Source: Clostridium muellerianum | GTDB taxonomy: Bacteria; Bacillota; Clostridia; Clostridiales; Clostridiaceae | Reading direction: 5' to 3' | DNA length: 64,000 nucleotides | Assembly (NCBI RefSeq): GCF_012926525.1 | Contig: NZ_JABBNI010000006.1 | Coordinates: 1 to 64,000 of the forward strand | Part shown: in pieces, positions 8,172 through 16,277 of the stretch | How positions within the stretch are numbered: the stretch's first letter is position 1 | Layout of the letters: every line of letters begins with the position of its first letter | Made by a program: the position numbers and the translations under genes | The notes under the pieces: generated by a model | Told to the model about the DNA's origin: nothing | Databases searched by the model: none | What the model saw: the letters and a program-made list of their open reading frames with translations, nothing else

Positions 8172-9827
8172 CTAGTATTTATAAAAACAGCTTCCACCAA
8201 TAAATTCTCTCAATATGGAATTATCTGGTACTAAATCCATCTCTACATTTTTAAAAAAGTGCAAAAAGCTCTTTAATCTTAAAGCTTCATAATACACAGG
8301 ACTTTTAGAGTTTATTTTCTCTAATTCCTTTAATGCATACTGCTTTAATACGCATAATTCATATAGCAAAGTTGAGTTAAACATAACATCAGCATTTTCT
8401 TGAAACACAAATATATTTTTTTCTTCTCCACGCTTTATAGATGGCCACATTTTTAAAGTATCTTCTCCGCCATATCCCCTTGAAAGGTAATCTCTTACTA
8501 TTCTTCTTATAATTCTTACATCTGTAGTTGCTATTCTATTATGATTATCTACATTTAATTGTGTAAGAGCACTTATATATATTTTAAATTTGTTTTCTTT
8601 AGGTATTGAACTAGTAAGCATTTCATTTAAACCGTGTATTCCTTCAATTATAAGCACTCCATTTTTAGGAAGTTTAATTTTTTGATTTATCCATTCTCTA
8701 CTTCCTGTTTTAAAATTAAAAGAAGGTATTTCTACTTCTTCATAATTAAGTAGTTGTTCTAAATTTTTATTAAATAACTCTAAATCTAGAGCATATATGG
8801 ATTCAAAATCATATTCTCCATTTTCATCCTTAGGAGTACTCTCTCTATTTACAAAGTAATCATCTAATGATATGGGAACTGGTATAAGTCCATTAACTCT
8901 AAGCTGTATTCCAAGCCTTCTAGCAAAAGTAGTTTTACCTGAAGACGAAGGACCTGCTATTAATATTATTTTAACATTTTCCCTTTCGCTTATCATATCT
9001 GCTATATAAGCTATCTTTTTTTCATGAAGTGCTTCTGCTACCCTTATTATATCTACAATTTCCTTATTTTCAACTTTATCATTTAAGGATCCAACATCCC
9101 CAACTCCTAATATATTTCCCCATTGTTCTGTTTCTCTAAATATTTTACTTAGCTTTTTATATTCCGTTGATTTAGGCATATTGAAAGGATCTGTTTCTAT
9201 AGGATATTTAAGTAAGAAACCTGGTTCATAATACTTCAAATCAAATAAATTTATTACTCCTGTAGAATAAGCCATAGAACCATAGAAATAATCGTATCTA
9301 CCATCTAGTTCATAAAGTTTAACAGTATCTGTATTTACATGATTTAATAATCTAACTTTATCTTCCATTTTATATGAAGTAAATATTTTTATAGCCTCTT
9401 CTCTATTCATACATACTTTCTTAATCTGAATATCTTTTTGGATTACTTCATTCATTCTTACTTTTATTTTTTGAATATCTTCTTCACTTAAAGGAACTTC
9501 TTTATGAATTTCACCAAACAAACCTTTGCTTAAAGCATGTTCTATAGTTATTTGAGCTTCAGGAAACAAATCTAAAACTGATTTGATAAGAATAAACTGC
9601 AGAGTTCTTATAAAAGTTTTACTTCCAAGTTTATCAGTAATATTTACAGTTTCTATATCTGCATCTTTTTCAATTTTTGATAAAAGTTCACAATATTCTC
9701 CATTTACCTTTCCAAGTACTATGGGAATATTGTCTTTGCAATCAACTTGTTTAATTACATCATATATGGTAGTTCCCTTGTCAACTAACAATTCGTTACC
9801 ATTTATTCTAACCTTTAATTTAGACAT
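8172..9827 (-). CDS. Nucleoside kinase, TGS + AARS-like + uridine kinase/phosphoribulokinase fold
   Basis: 551 residues in three parts. Residues 1-62 form a TGS/ubiquitin-like domain (KVRINGNELLVDKGTTIYDV). Residues about 63-230 resemble the N-terminal editing-type region of threonyl-tRNA synthetases. From about 285 is a uridine-kinase-type P-loop kinase with Walker A AGPSSSGKTTFARRL (292-299), the PISLDDYFVNR substrate segment and LIIEGIHGLN. Such TGS-uridine kinase fusions are widespread in Clostridia and are generally annotated as nucleoside (uridine) kinases; the role of the tRNA-synthetase-like half is not established. The gene is monocistronic, with its own terminator. Confidence 0.88.
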   Translation of the reverse strand: MSKLKVRINGNELLVDKGTTIYDVIKQVDCKDNIPIVLGKVNGEYCELLSKIEKDADIETVNITDKLGSKTFIRTLQFILIKSVLDLFPEAQITIEHALSKGLFGEIHKEVPLSEEDIQKIKVRMNEVIQKDIQIKKVCMNREEAIKIFTSYKMEDKVRLLNHVNTDTVKLYELDGRYDYFYGSMAYSTGVINLFDLKYYEPGFLLKYPIETDPFNMPKSTEYKKLSKIFRETEQWGNILGVGDVGSLNDKVENKEIVDIIRVAEALHEKKIAYIADMISERENVKIILIAGPSSSGKTTFARRLGIQLRVNGLIPVPISLDDYFVNRESTPKDENGEYDFESIYALDLELFNKNLEQLLNYEEVEIPSFNFKTGSREWINQKIKLPKNGVLIIEGIHGLNEMLTSSIPKENKFKIYISALTQLNVDNHNRIATTDVRIIRRIVRDYLSRGYGGEDTLKMWPSIKRGEEKNIFVFQENADVMFNSTLLYELCVLKQYALKELEKINSKSPVYYEALRLKSFLHFFKNVEMDLVPDNSILREFIGGSCFYKY

Positions 9828-10000
9828 ACTCCATTCCCCCCATTTTTTTGTGTACTATTATTATACGTCATTTTATTAAAAATGTTCAAATTCAGTTATA
9901 TTTTTTTACATTATACAGAAAATATATGTTAGGAGTTAAAGTAATTTATATATACTTTTAGCTTAAACTTCATAAAATCTAATTCTACGGAGGTATGTGG

Positions 10001-10672
10001 ATGTTTACTGTACTTATTAGAACAGCTATACTATATTTTTTAGTCATTATATCAATGCGTTTAATGGGTAAAAAACAAATAGGTGAGCTTCAACCTTTTG
10101 AACTTGCTGTTACCATAATGATTTCTGAATTAGCTTCATTTGCAATTCAAGATACTAGAATACCAATTATACATGGAGTTATAGCTATTATCACACTGCT
10201 ACTAATTCAAACATTTTTATCTGTACTTGAACTTAAAAGTGAAAAAATTAGACTTCTGCTAAATGGTAAGCCAAGTATTTTAATTAATAACGGAAAAATA
10301 GATATTAAAGAATTAAAACGCCAACAATTCAACATAAATGATTTAATGGAAGAACTTAGGCTTCAAGGTTACTATAATTTAGATGATGTACACTATGTCA
10401 TACTGGAAACTAGCGGGCAAGTATCTGTTATACCAAAAACTGACCTTGCTCCAGCTACAAAAGGTGATTTAAAAGTACCATTTAAACAAGATACAATTCC
10501 TATTACTTTAATCTTAGATGGAAGCATAAATCACGATAATTTAAAAATACTAAATAAAGATGAAACCTGGCTTAATGAAAAATTAAAAAAACTTAATATA
10601 AATTCTTCTAAAGAAGTTTTTATAGCCCTTATAGATTCAAAAGGTAGTTTTTATTATCAAAAAATGCCATAA
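10001..10672 (+). CDS. DUF421 (YetF/YcaP family) membrane protein
   Basis: About 223 residues. Three N-terminal membrane helices (residues 1-80) carry the DUF421 hallmark MRLMGKKQIGELQPFELAV; the cytoplasmic C-terminal domain includes LLNGKPSILINNGKI and the conserved RQQFNINDLMEELR segment. YetF-type proteins form membrane-associated dimers; in Bacillus some paralogues are spore membrane proteins acting in germination, but this copy cannot be assigned to that role from sequence. ATG 10001 has GGAGG seven bases upstream; the ATG at 9995 abuts it. Followed 19 bases later by a DUF4363 gene, a pairing typical of clostridia. Confidence 0.92.
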   Translation: MFTVLIRTAILYFLVIISMRLMGKKQIGELQPFELAVTIMISELASFAIQDTRIPIIHGVIAIITLLLIQTFLSVLELKSEKIRLLLNGKPSILINNGKIDIKELKRQQFNINDLMEELRLQGYYNLDDVHYVILETSGQVSVIPKTDLAPATKGDLKVPFKQDTIPITLILDGSINHDNLKILNKDETWLNEKLKKLNINSSKEVFIALIDSKGSFYYQKMP

Positions 10673-10691
10673 AGTAAAGGGATGTGATTAA

Positions 10692-11072
10692 ATGAGAAAT
10701 TTATTAGCTGCTTTTATAATTTTCACTAGTATGCTTCTATCTTTGATATTTTCCATAAACTATTTAGGTCGTGCTTGTACCAAATTAGATACACTTAATG
10801 CACAAATAGAACGCTCCATAGATACTCAATCTTGGGATGAAGCTTATAATAAATCTTTAATTCTTTTAGATAATTGGGATAACTGTACCCGCAAAATTTC
10901 CATTTTTGTAAACCATGCTGAAATAGACAATATTAACAATGAAATATGGAAACTTACTCAATACACTAAATGCCATAATGAAGATGAATCTTTAGCTTCT
11001 AATCATGTAATAAAATTTTTACTCAAACATATAATTAACATGGAAAAAGTAAATATTCAAAATGTATTTTAA
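10692..11072 (+). CDS. DUF4363 family membrane-anchored protein
   Basis: 126 residues with one N-terminal membrane helix (residues 4-24) followed by a helical domain (THL-type heptads: IERSIDTQSWDEAYNKSLIL and later LKHIINMEKVN). DUF4363 proteins usually sit directly after a DUF421 gene, as here, suggesting that the two act together at the membrane; the function is unknown. The small domain could be extracytoplasmic given the N-terminal anchor and few preceding positive charges. No terminator is obvious before the next promoter, about 55 bases downstream. Confidence 0.85.
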   Translation: MRNLLAAFIIFTSMLLSLIFSINYLGRACTKLDTLNAQIERSIDTQSWDEAYNKSLILLDNWDNCTRKISIFVNHAEIDNINNEIWKLTQYTKCHNEDESLASNHVIKFLLKHIINMEKVNIQNVF

Positions 11073-11103
11073 AAATCTCACAAAATAATTTATAATTAAA
11101 CTA

Positions 11104-11132
11104 TGGAAAATATAAACTGAATAGACTATAAT
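11104..11132 (+). promoter_or_regulatory. Putative SigA promoter of fba
   Basis: -35 TGGAAA (11104-11109), 17-base spacer, -10 TATAAT (11127-11132). Transcription would start near 11139, exactly at the 5' edge of the structured leader. Confidence 0.6.
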
Positions 11133-11138
11133 GTATAT

Positions 11139-11230
11139 ATAACGGATAGGTCCCGCCGGGCCTCAATCAGTCCCGTTCTATTGAAGATATAGCTATTTAC
11201 GGATATGAGTATTTTTAATATTCGTATCCC
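11139..11230 (+). ncRNA. Structured 5' leader of fba with possible pseudoknot
   Basis: Three hairpins can be drawn by eye. H1: AGGTCC (11148-11153) with GGGCCT (11158-11163), loop CGCC. H2: CAAT-c-AG (11164-11170) with CTATTG (11178-11183), abutting H1. H3: 13-bp stem 11201-11213 with 11217-11229. The first transcribed bases AACGG (11141-11145) are complementary to CCGTT in the H2 loop (11173-11177), which would close a compact pseudoknot. The GC content stands out sharply from the surroundings. I do not recognise a known riboswitch class; it could equally be an mRNA-stabilising 5' structure. Confidence 0.5.
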
Positions 11231-11268
11231 ATCAAAATATGAAAAAAATTTGGAAGGTGGAATACAAA

Positions 11269-12201
11269 ATGGCATTAGTTACTACTAAGGAAATGTTCAA
11301 AAAAGCTTATGAAGGTAAATATGCAATAGGAGCTTTTAACATCAACAACATGGAAATACTTCAAGGTGTTGTCAGAGGCGCAAAAGCTAAAAACTCAGCT
11401 GTTATTCTTCAATGTTCTGCAGGAGCAATAAAATATGCTGGCGCAAAATATTTAAAGGCTATGGTAGATGCTGCTATAGAGGAAACTGGAATTGATATTG
11501 CTTTACATCTAGATCATGGTCCTGATTTTGAAACTGTTAAACAAGTTATTGATGCTGGATTTACTTCAGTTATGTTTGATGGTTCACATTATGAATATGA
11601 AGAAAATGTGGCAAAAACAAAAGAAGTTGTTGACTATGCACATGCTAGAGGTGTTGTTGTTGAAGCTGAACTTGGTGTTTTAGCTGGTATTGAAGATGAT
11701 GTTGTTGCTGCTGAACATATATACACTGATCCAGATCAGGCTGTAGACTTTGTTAAAAGAACAGGTGTTGATTCATTAGCTATAGCTATCGGAACTTCTC
11801 ATGGCGCATTTAAATTCCCAGTAGATTTTAAACCTCAATTAAGATTTGATATATTAGAACAAATACAATCAAAATTACCAGGTTTCCCAATAGTTCTTCA
11901 TGGAGCTTCAGCTGTTGATCCTGAAGCTGTTGCAACTTGTAATAAATATGGTGGAGATATAGCTGGCGCTAAAGGTATCCCTGTAGACATGCTTAGAAAA
12001 GCATCTTCTATGGCTGTATGTAAAATTAATATGGATACTGACTTAAGATTGGCTATGACTGCTGCTATAAGAAAAACTTTCGGAGATAAACCAAAGGAAT
12101 TTGATCCAAGAAAGTACTGCGGAGCTGGAAGAGATTATATTCAAAAAGTTGTTGAAAACAAAATTTCAGATGTACTTGGTTCAACTGATTCTTTAAAATA
12201 A
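11269..12201 (+). CDS. fba: Class II fructose-1,6-bisphosphate aldolase
   Basis: Zinc-dependent aldolase of glycolysis/gluconeogenesis, splitting fructose-1,6-bisphosphate into dihydroxyacetone phosphate and glyceraldehyde-3-phosphate. 310 residues. Metal and active-site segments are visible: HLDHGPDFETVKQ (His ligands and catalytic Asp), SVMFDGSHYEYEENV, VEAELGVLAG, AIGTSHGAFKF, VLHGASAV and KINMDTDLR. ATG 11269 is used: GGAAGGTGG ends eight bases before it, and the upstream in-frame ATG (11239) would lie in front of that site. It is a single-gene transcript with a long leader and a strong terminator. Codons are the most optimised in the window, as expected for a highly expressed glycolytic gene. 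Confidence 0.97.
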   Translation: MALVTTKEMFKKAYEGKYAIGAFNINNMEILQGVVRGAKAKNSAVILQCSAGAIKYAGAKYLKAMVDAAIEETGIDIALHLDHGPDFETVKQVIDAGFTSVMFDGSHYEYEENVAKTKEVVDYAHARGVVVEAELGVLAGIEDDVVAAEHIYTDPDQAVDFVKRTGVDSLAIAIGTSHGAFKFPVDFKPQLRFDILEQIQSKLPGFPIVLHGASAVDPEAVATCNKYGGDIAGAKGIPVDMLRKASSMAVCKINMDTDLRLAMTAAIRKTFGDKPKEFDPRKYCGAGRDYIQKVVENKISDVLGSTDSLK

Positions 12202-12211
12202 TACTTAAAAA

Positions 12212-12254
12212 TTCCTTAAAGAAAGGCTAAGCCTTCTTTAAGGAACTTTTATTT
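12212..12254 (+). terminator. Terminator of fba
   Basis: TTCCTTAAAGAA pairs with TTCTTTAAGGAA around a GGCT-a-AGCC tip, followed by CTTTTATTTAT. Confidence 0.88.
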
Positions 12255-12408
12255 ATAAATAGATATTTAATTTTTACGTAGTATAATAAAATAGCAGGAT
12301 TCGCCTTAATTTTTAAGAGCTAAATTATAAAATTATCAATAATTACATGTACAACTGAAATTACTAGTTTTGATTTTAACTTTTACTGCCCCTTGTATCA
12401 TTTTATTT

Positions 12409-12915
12409 TTAATTTGTTAATTCTTTTTTTACACATTTAGAATTATGTTTATAACATAGTTCTATGAATTGATTATCTGGTACAAACTTTAGTTGAACCC
12501 TTTCGCCATTATACTTTACTACTGCAGAGTAAATTTCTGCTTTTGAAGTTACTGGATAAAACTTTAACTTTTTTTTGGGTAAATTATTTATAGCCTTTAA
12601 ATGCTTACTACTTTCAGTAGCTAAAATTTCCATATCCTTTATATTAAACTCAATACACTTTTTTCTACTGACCTTGCCGATTATTTTACATATGCTTATT
12701 TCATCTTTATTAAATTCATATTCATATTCAACATATAAATATCTTTTAAAATAGCCAGCTCCAATAGCTGCAGCTGCCAATACTACCGCTGGAATCATTT
12801 GATATGTTACCACCATAATTAGTGCCAGTATAAATCCTACCACTGTCACTGATGATAAAGATTTATATTGAACTGTTTTATACGTAGTAACCAATTGCTT
12901 ATAATAACTATTCAT
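12409..12915 (-). CDS. DUF6106-like membrane protein
   Basis: 168 residues. Two close membrane helices at about residues 22-55 are followed by a soluble domain rich in beta-strands (EYEYEFNKDEISICKIIGK, then RKKCIEFNIKDMEIL). This arrangement resembles the clostridial DUF6106 family, whose function is unknown. The ribosome site AGGAGG is ideal. It is divergently oriented from the P-loop gene that starts about 190 bases away. The assignment rests on remembered family resemblance, so treat the family name as tentative and the topology as the firmer part. Confidence 0.7.
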   Translation of the reverse strand: MNSYYKQLVTTYKTVQYKSLSSVTVVGFILALIMVVTYQMIPAVVLAAAAIGAGYFKRYLYVEYEYEFNKDEISICKIIGKVSRKKCIEFNIKDMEILATESSKHLKAINNLPKKKLKFYPVTSKAEIYSAVVKYNGERVQLKFVPDNQFIELCYKHNSKCVKKELTN

Positions 12916-13108
12916 TTCATTTACCTCCTATCCATTATTAAATAACACATTGAAGTTAAACATTTTAGAAAATATTATATAAACCTTTTGATAACATTGT
13001 AGCACAGTTTACTAATTTATGGTATTTGATAAATCACAAATAAATATCGTATAATAAAAATTAATATATAACTGTTCTATACAAAACAGTAGAAAGGAGA
13101 CAAACTAA

Positions 13109-13726
13109 ATGGAGAAGGATTTATTACATATTCCACAAATGATTTTGATTGGTTCATCAAGTCGTAACAGTGGAAAAACCACTCTTGCTACTGAATTAAT
13201 TAATCAACTAAAAAATAGTTATCACATTATTGGATTAAAAGTAACTACAATTCAACAAAAAAATAGCAAATGCCCAAGAGGTGGGAATGGATGTGGAACC
13301 TGCTCTAATATGCAGGGGAACTTTGAACTATTAGAAGAAACTAATAGAAACACTCAAAAAGACACTTCACTTTTATTATTATCAGGTGCTGAAAAAGTAT
13401 TTTGGCTTAAATGTTTGAAATCTCATATTCAATGCGGAATTGAACAATTTATGCTACAAATTCCTAAAAACACTTTAATAATTTGCGAATCTAACAGTCT
13501 TTGTACTGTTGTTAATCCTGGATTTTTCATAATGGTAAATAACTCAAAAAATTATATAATAAAAAAATCTGCAAGTGAAGTAATTAAAAATGCAGATATT
13601 ATTGTAGAAAACGATTTTAAAACCAGTGTTAATTCCATAGCAAAAAAAATAGCAGTAAAAGTATTGCAGAACAATCTGAACTCCAATATTGTACTTCTTA
13701 ATAAGCAAACACCCAGCAAAAACTAA
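13109..13726 (+). CDS. P-loop NTPase with an internal cysteine cluster (MobB-like)
   Basis: 205 residues. A Walker A GSSSRNSGKTTLATEL (about 15-30) sits at the N-terminus of a Rossmann-like domain, as in MobB and other small SIMIBI-type NTPases that load cofactors. A cysteine cluster C55-x6-C62-x2-C65 (CPRGGNGCGTC) follows beta-strand 2 and could bind a metal or iron-sulfur centre. The segment IICESNSLCTVVNPGFF resembles the Walker B region of MobB-type proteins. No molybdopterin genes are visible nearby, so a MobB role is not supported. AAAGGAG precedes the ATG. Function unknown; chaperone-like metal delivery is only a guess. Confidence 0.75.
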   Translation: MEKDLLHIPQMILIGSSSRNSGKTTLATELINQLKNSYHIIGLKVTTIQQKNSKCPRGGNGCGTCSNMQGNFELLEETNRNTQKDTSLLLLSGAEKVFWLKCLKSHIQCGIEQFMLQIPKNTLIICESNSLCTVVNPGFFIMVNNSKNYIIKKSASEVIKNADIIVENDFKTSVNSIAKKIAVKVLQNNLNSNIVLLNKQTPSKN

Positions 13727-13787
13727 CCTTCAAGAAGAACTTTTTAATTATAATTTATATTAAATCTAAGTATAATTAATTGTAGAA

Positions 13788-13870
13788 TATATTTAAGCCA
13801 TACCTTTGACATATAATTATTTTGCTTTGATCTAAAGCTTAAAATATCAACAGGGAATGGCTTAAATATA
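13788..13870. repeat. Perfect 14-bp inverted repeat around a 55-base loop, between convergent genes
   Basis: TATATTTAAGCCAT (13788-13801) and ATGGCTTAAATATA (13857-13870) are exact reverse complements. There is no T-tract at either edge, so it is not a typical terminator. Confidence 0.7.
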
Positions 13871-13919
13871 ACATTAGCTATGGAAAGTAAATATTGTTAT
13901 TGTAAAACCACGTCAATCA

Positions 13920-14945
13920 TTAACTAATTTCTACAATCCACCCCTTTGGAGCTTCTATATCTCCAAATTGAATTCCATAAAGCGTATCATAAAGCTTTTT
14001 AGTTACAGGTCCTACTTCTGTTTCACTATGAAATACATGCAAATTTCCTTTATGCTCTATTCCACCAATCGGAGTTATTACTGCAGCAGTTCCACATGCA
14101 CCAGCTTCTTTAAATTCATCTAAGTTTTCAATTAAAACATCTCTTTCTTCTACTTCCATATTTAAATATTCTTTTGCAATATGTAGTAATGAATACTTAG
14201 TTATACTTGGAAGAATTGATGGTGATTTTGGAGTAACAAATTTATTACCTTTTGTTATTCCAAAAAAATTAGCCGCTCCAACTTCTTCTATCTTAGTATG
14301 AGTAGCCGGATCAAGATAAATACAATCTGCAAAACCTTTTTTAGTTGCTAATTCATGTGGATAAAGACTCCCTGCATAGTTACCTCCAACTTTTGCTGCA
14401 CCTGTACCATATGGAGCAGCTCTATCATATTCTGCTATATTAAAGTTTACAGGAGTCAGACCGCCCTTAAAGTAAGGTCCTACAGGTATACAAAATATAG
14501 AAAATATAAATTCAGGAGCTGGTTTAACACCAATGTTATCTCCTACGCCTATTACGAAAGGCCTAAGATAAAGAGTTGCTCCAGTACCATAAGGAGGTAC
14601 ATATCGCTCATTTGCTTTAACAACCTTAATACATGCATCTATAAATTTTTCTACAGGCACTTCTGGCATTAAAATACGTCTACAACTATCTTGCATACGC
14701 TTTGCATTGCTATCTGGTCTAAAAAGTTGAATTTCACCATTCTTTGTACGATAAGCCTTTAGCCCTTCAAAACATTCTTGCCCATAGTGAAGAGCAGTAG
14801 AAGCTTCGCTTATACTAATCATATTATCTTCAACTAATTGTCCTTCATCCCATTTTCCATCTTTCCATCTTGAAATATACCTCAAATCTGTTTTAATATA
14901 ATTAAAGCCCAAGTTCTTCCAGTCAATACTTAGTTCTTTACCCAT
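13920..14945 (-). CDS. ilvE: Branched-chain amino-acid aminotransferase
   Basis: PLP-dependent fold-type IV transaminase interconverting Leu, Ile and Val with their 2-oxo acids using glutamate/2-oxoglutarate. About 341 residues, the length of the long (BCAT-type) subfamily found in Bacillus and eukaryotes. The catalytic lysine should be in [12 protein letters not shown]; other hallmarks are [21 protein letters not shown], the [16 protein letters not shown] segment and [14 protein letters not shown] near the cofactor phosphate. ATG 14945 follows GGAGGTG at the right distance; an in-frame TTG at 14960 overlaps that site. No T-box or other leader element is seen. Single gene. Confidence 0.96.
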   Translation of the reverse strand: MGKELSIDWKNLGFNYIKTDLRYISRWKDGKWDEGQLVEDNMISISEASTALHYGQECFEGLKAYRTKNGEIQLFRPDSNAKRMQDSCRRILMPEVPVEKFIDACIKVVKANERYVPPYGTGATLYLRPFVIGVGDNIGVKPAPEFIFSIFCIPVGPYFKGGLTPVNFNIAEYDRAAPYGTGAAKVGGNYAGSLYPHELATKKGFADCIYLDPATHTKIEEVGAANFFGITKGNKFVTPKSPSILPSITKYSLLHIAKEYLNMEVEERDVLIENLDEFKEAGACGTAAVITPIGGIEHKGNLHVFHSETEVGPVTKKLYDTLYGIQFGDIEAPKGWIVEIS

Positions 14946-15167
14946 TAAAAACACCTCCAAAGAGAAATAATACTTTCTAAAACATTTATTTATATATTAT
15001 CATAGAATTCTGTACTATTATTCCTCAATATGCCATAAATATTTAAACTTCCAATAATTTAAATATTTATAAAATGTATTGTATATAGCAAAACCATACA
15101 ACTTTGGAGGTGGTTAGCATAAAACAAATAAAAACAAGATTTTATAATATTGTGTAAAACTATACAT

Positions 15168-16082
15168 TTAGAATATTTTTATAGTTGTTTTTGTTGGAAT
15201 TTGGTTTATAAATTCCGCATCTTCTTTGGAAACCCTTAGTCCAAAGCCTATATTTTCTTTACTATAATAAAACGTATCCAATCCAGTTATCTGTGTAAAA
15301 TAACCTGCATCTATATAATTCAACGAAAGGTTTTTCCCCTTAATTCCCACTTTATAGTTTCCTTTCTGTATATCATCAGATGATACAATATTGAAAACTC
15401 TAATTTTTTTCCACAAATGTCGCGTTCTTCTATAAACTGTACATACATGATCATCCAAATTGACCAATATGTAATAATTAGTATCTGACTCAAAATTTTG
15501 TGTTTCTTTTAATCGTCTCTTAATTTCTTCTTGTATTTTACTTATAAATAATTCATCCACTTTTCCTGTTATCTTCATATTATTTTCTTTTTGTATCCTT
15601 TTTACAACCTCTACTGTATCAACACTATTTAAGTCCCCATTTGCCTTTATATTATAACCTAAATCCATCATTTGTTTTTGAATATCTGTAGATACTGGAG
15701 TAAATCCATTATTATCATCTACTGAAAACTTATTATTATATGACAATAGCCCCTTAGCTGTTGTAGGACCAAATATTCCATCCTCATGTATGTGTAATTT
15801 TCTTTGTAACTTTTGTACAGCTTCCTTTGTATCTTTACCATATATACTATCTTCTACAAGACCAGCTCCATTATATAAATTTAATGCACTTTGAATTTGT
15901 TTTACAATATTTCCTTTATCACCAAACTTAACTATTCTATTAAAATTCTTATTTATAATACATTGATCTTGTTTATTTATAGTCTTAATTGATACACCTT
16001 GAGCATATACATGTTTATTAGTTCCTAATGTTATCCCCATTGCTAATGATAATGCTATCATTACTTGATTTGTACTCTTCAA
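15168..16082 (-). CDS. Secreted peptidoglycan-binding protein with catalytically degenerate L,D-transpeptidase domain
   Basis: 304 residues with an N-terminal signal peptide (about 1-28, ending near HVYAQG). Residues about 50-113 form a PG_binding_1 repeat (VKFGDKGNIVKQIQSALN, then DGIFGPTTAKGLL), and residues about 130-186 are a second, diverged repeat. Residues about 201-304 resemble the YkuD L,D-transpeptidase fold: YYILVNLDDHVCTVYRR at the start and SKEDAEFINQIPTKTTIKI at the end. The usual catalytic HGC(I/V)R motif is replaced by IGFGLRV (278-284), and no other Cys is suitably placed, so transpeptidation is unlikely. It probably binds the wall. The start is TTG with AGGGGGAA upstream. 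It lies downstream of a histidine kinase gene but beyond a strong terminator. Confidence 0.82.
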   Translation of the reverse strand: MKSTNQVMIALSLAMGITLGTNKHVYAQGVSIKTINKQDQCIINKNFNRIVKFGDKGNIVKQIQSALNLYNGAGLVEDSIYGKDTKEAVQKLQRKLHIHEDGIFGPTTAKGLLSYNNKFSVDDNNGFTPVSTDIQKQMMDLGYNIKANGDLNSVDTVEVVKRIQKENNMKITGKVDELFISKIQEEIKRRLKETQNFESDTNYYILVNLDDHVCTVYRRTRHLWKKIRVFNIVSSDDIQKGNYKVGIKGKNLSLNYIDAGYFTQITGLDTFYYSKENIGFGLRVSKEDAEFINQIPTKTTIKIF

Positions 16083-16200
16083 AATTAATTCCCCCTACAT
16101 TTTGCAATTAAAAATTGTAAAATTATACATAATCTAAACACATTCATCATCTATTTTATATATAATTTTATGTAATTCAATATAATTTGCCTAAAAAGGA

Positions 16201-16257
16201 AAAAAACGAACATAAAAAGACTTTTTTTATTTAAAGTCTTTTTATGTTCGTTTTTTT
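16201..16257. terminator. Strong terminator of the histidine kinase/response regulator operon
   Basis: A perfect 18-bp stem (16207-16224 with 16233-16250), flanked by A6 on the left and T7 on the right. Usable in both directions; on the minus strand it ends the two-component operon. Confidence 0.9.
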
Positions 16258-16277
16258 CACTTTTATGCATTTATATT

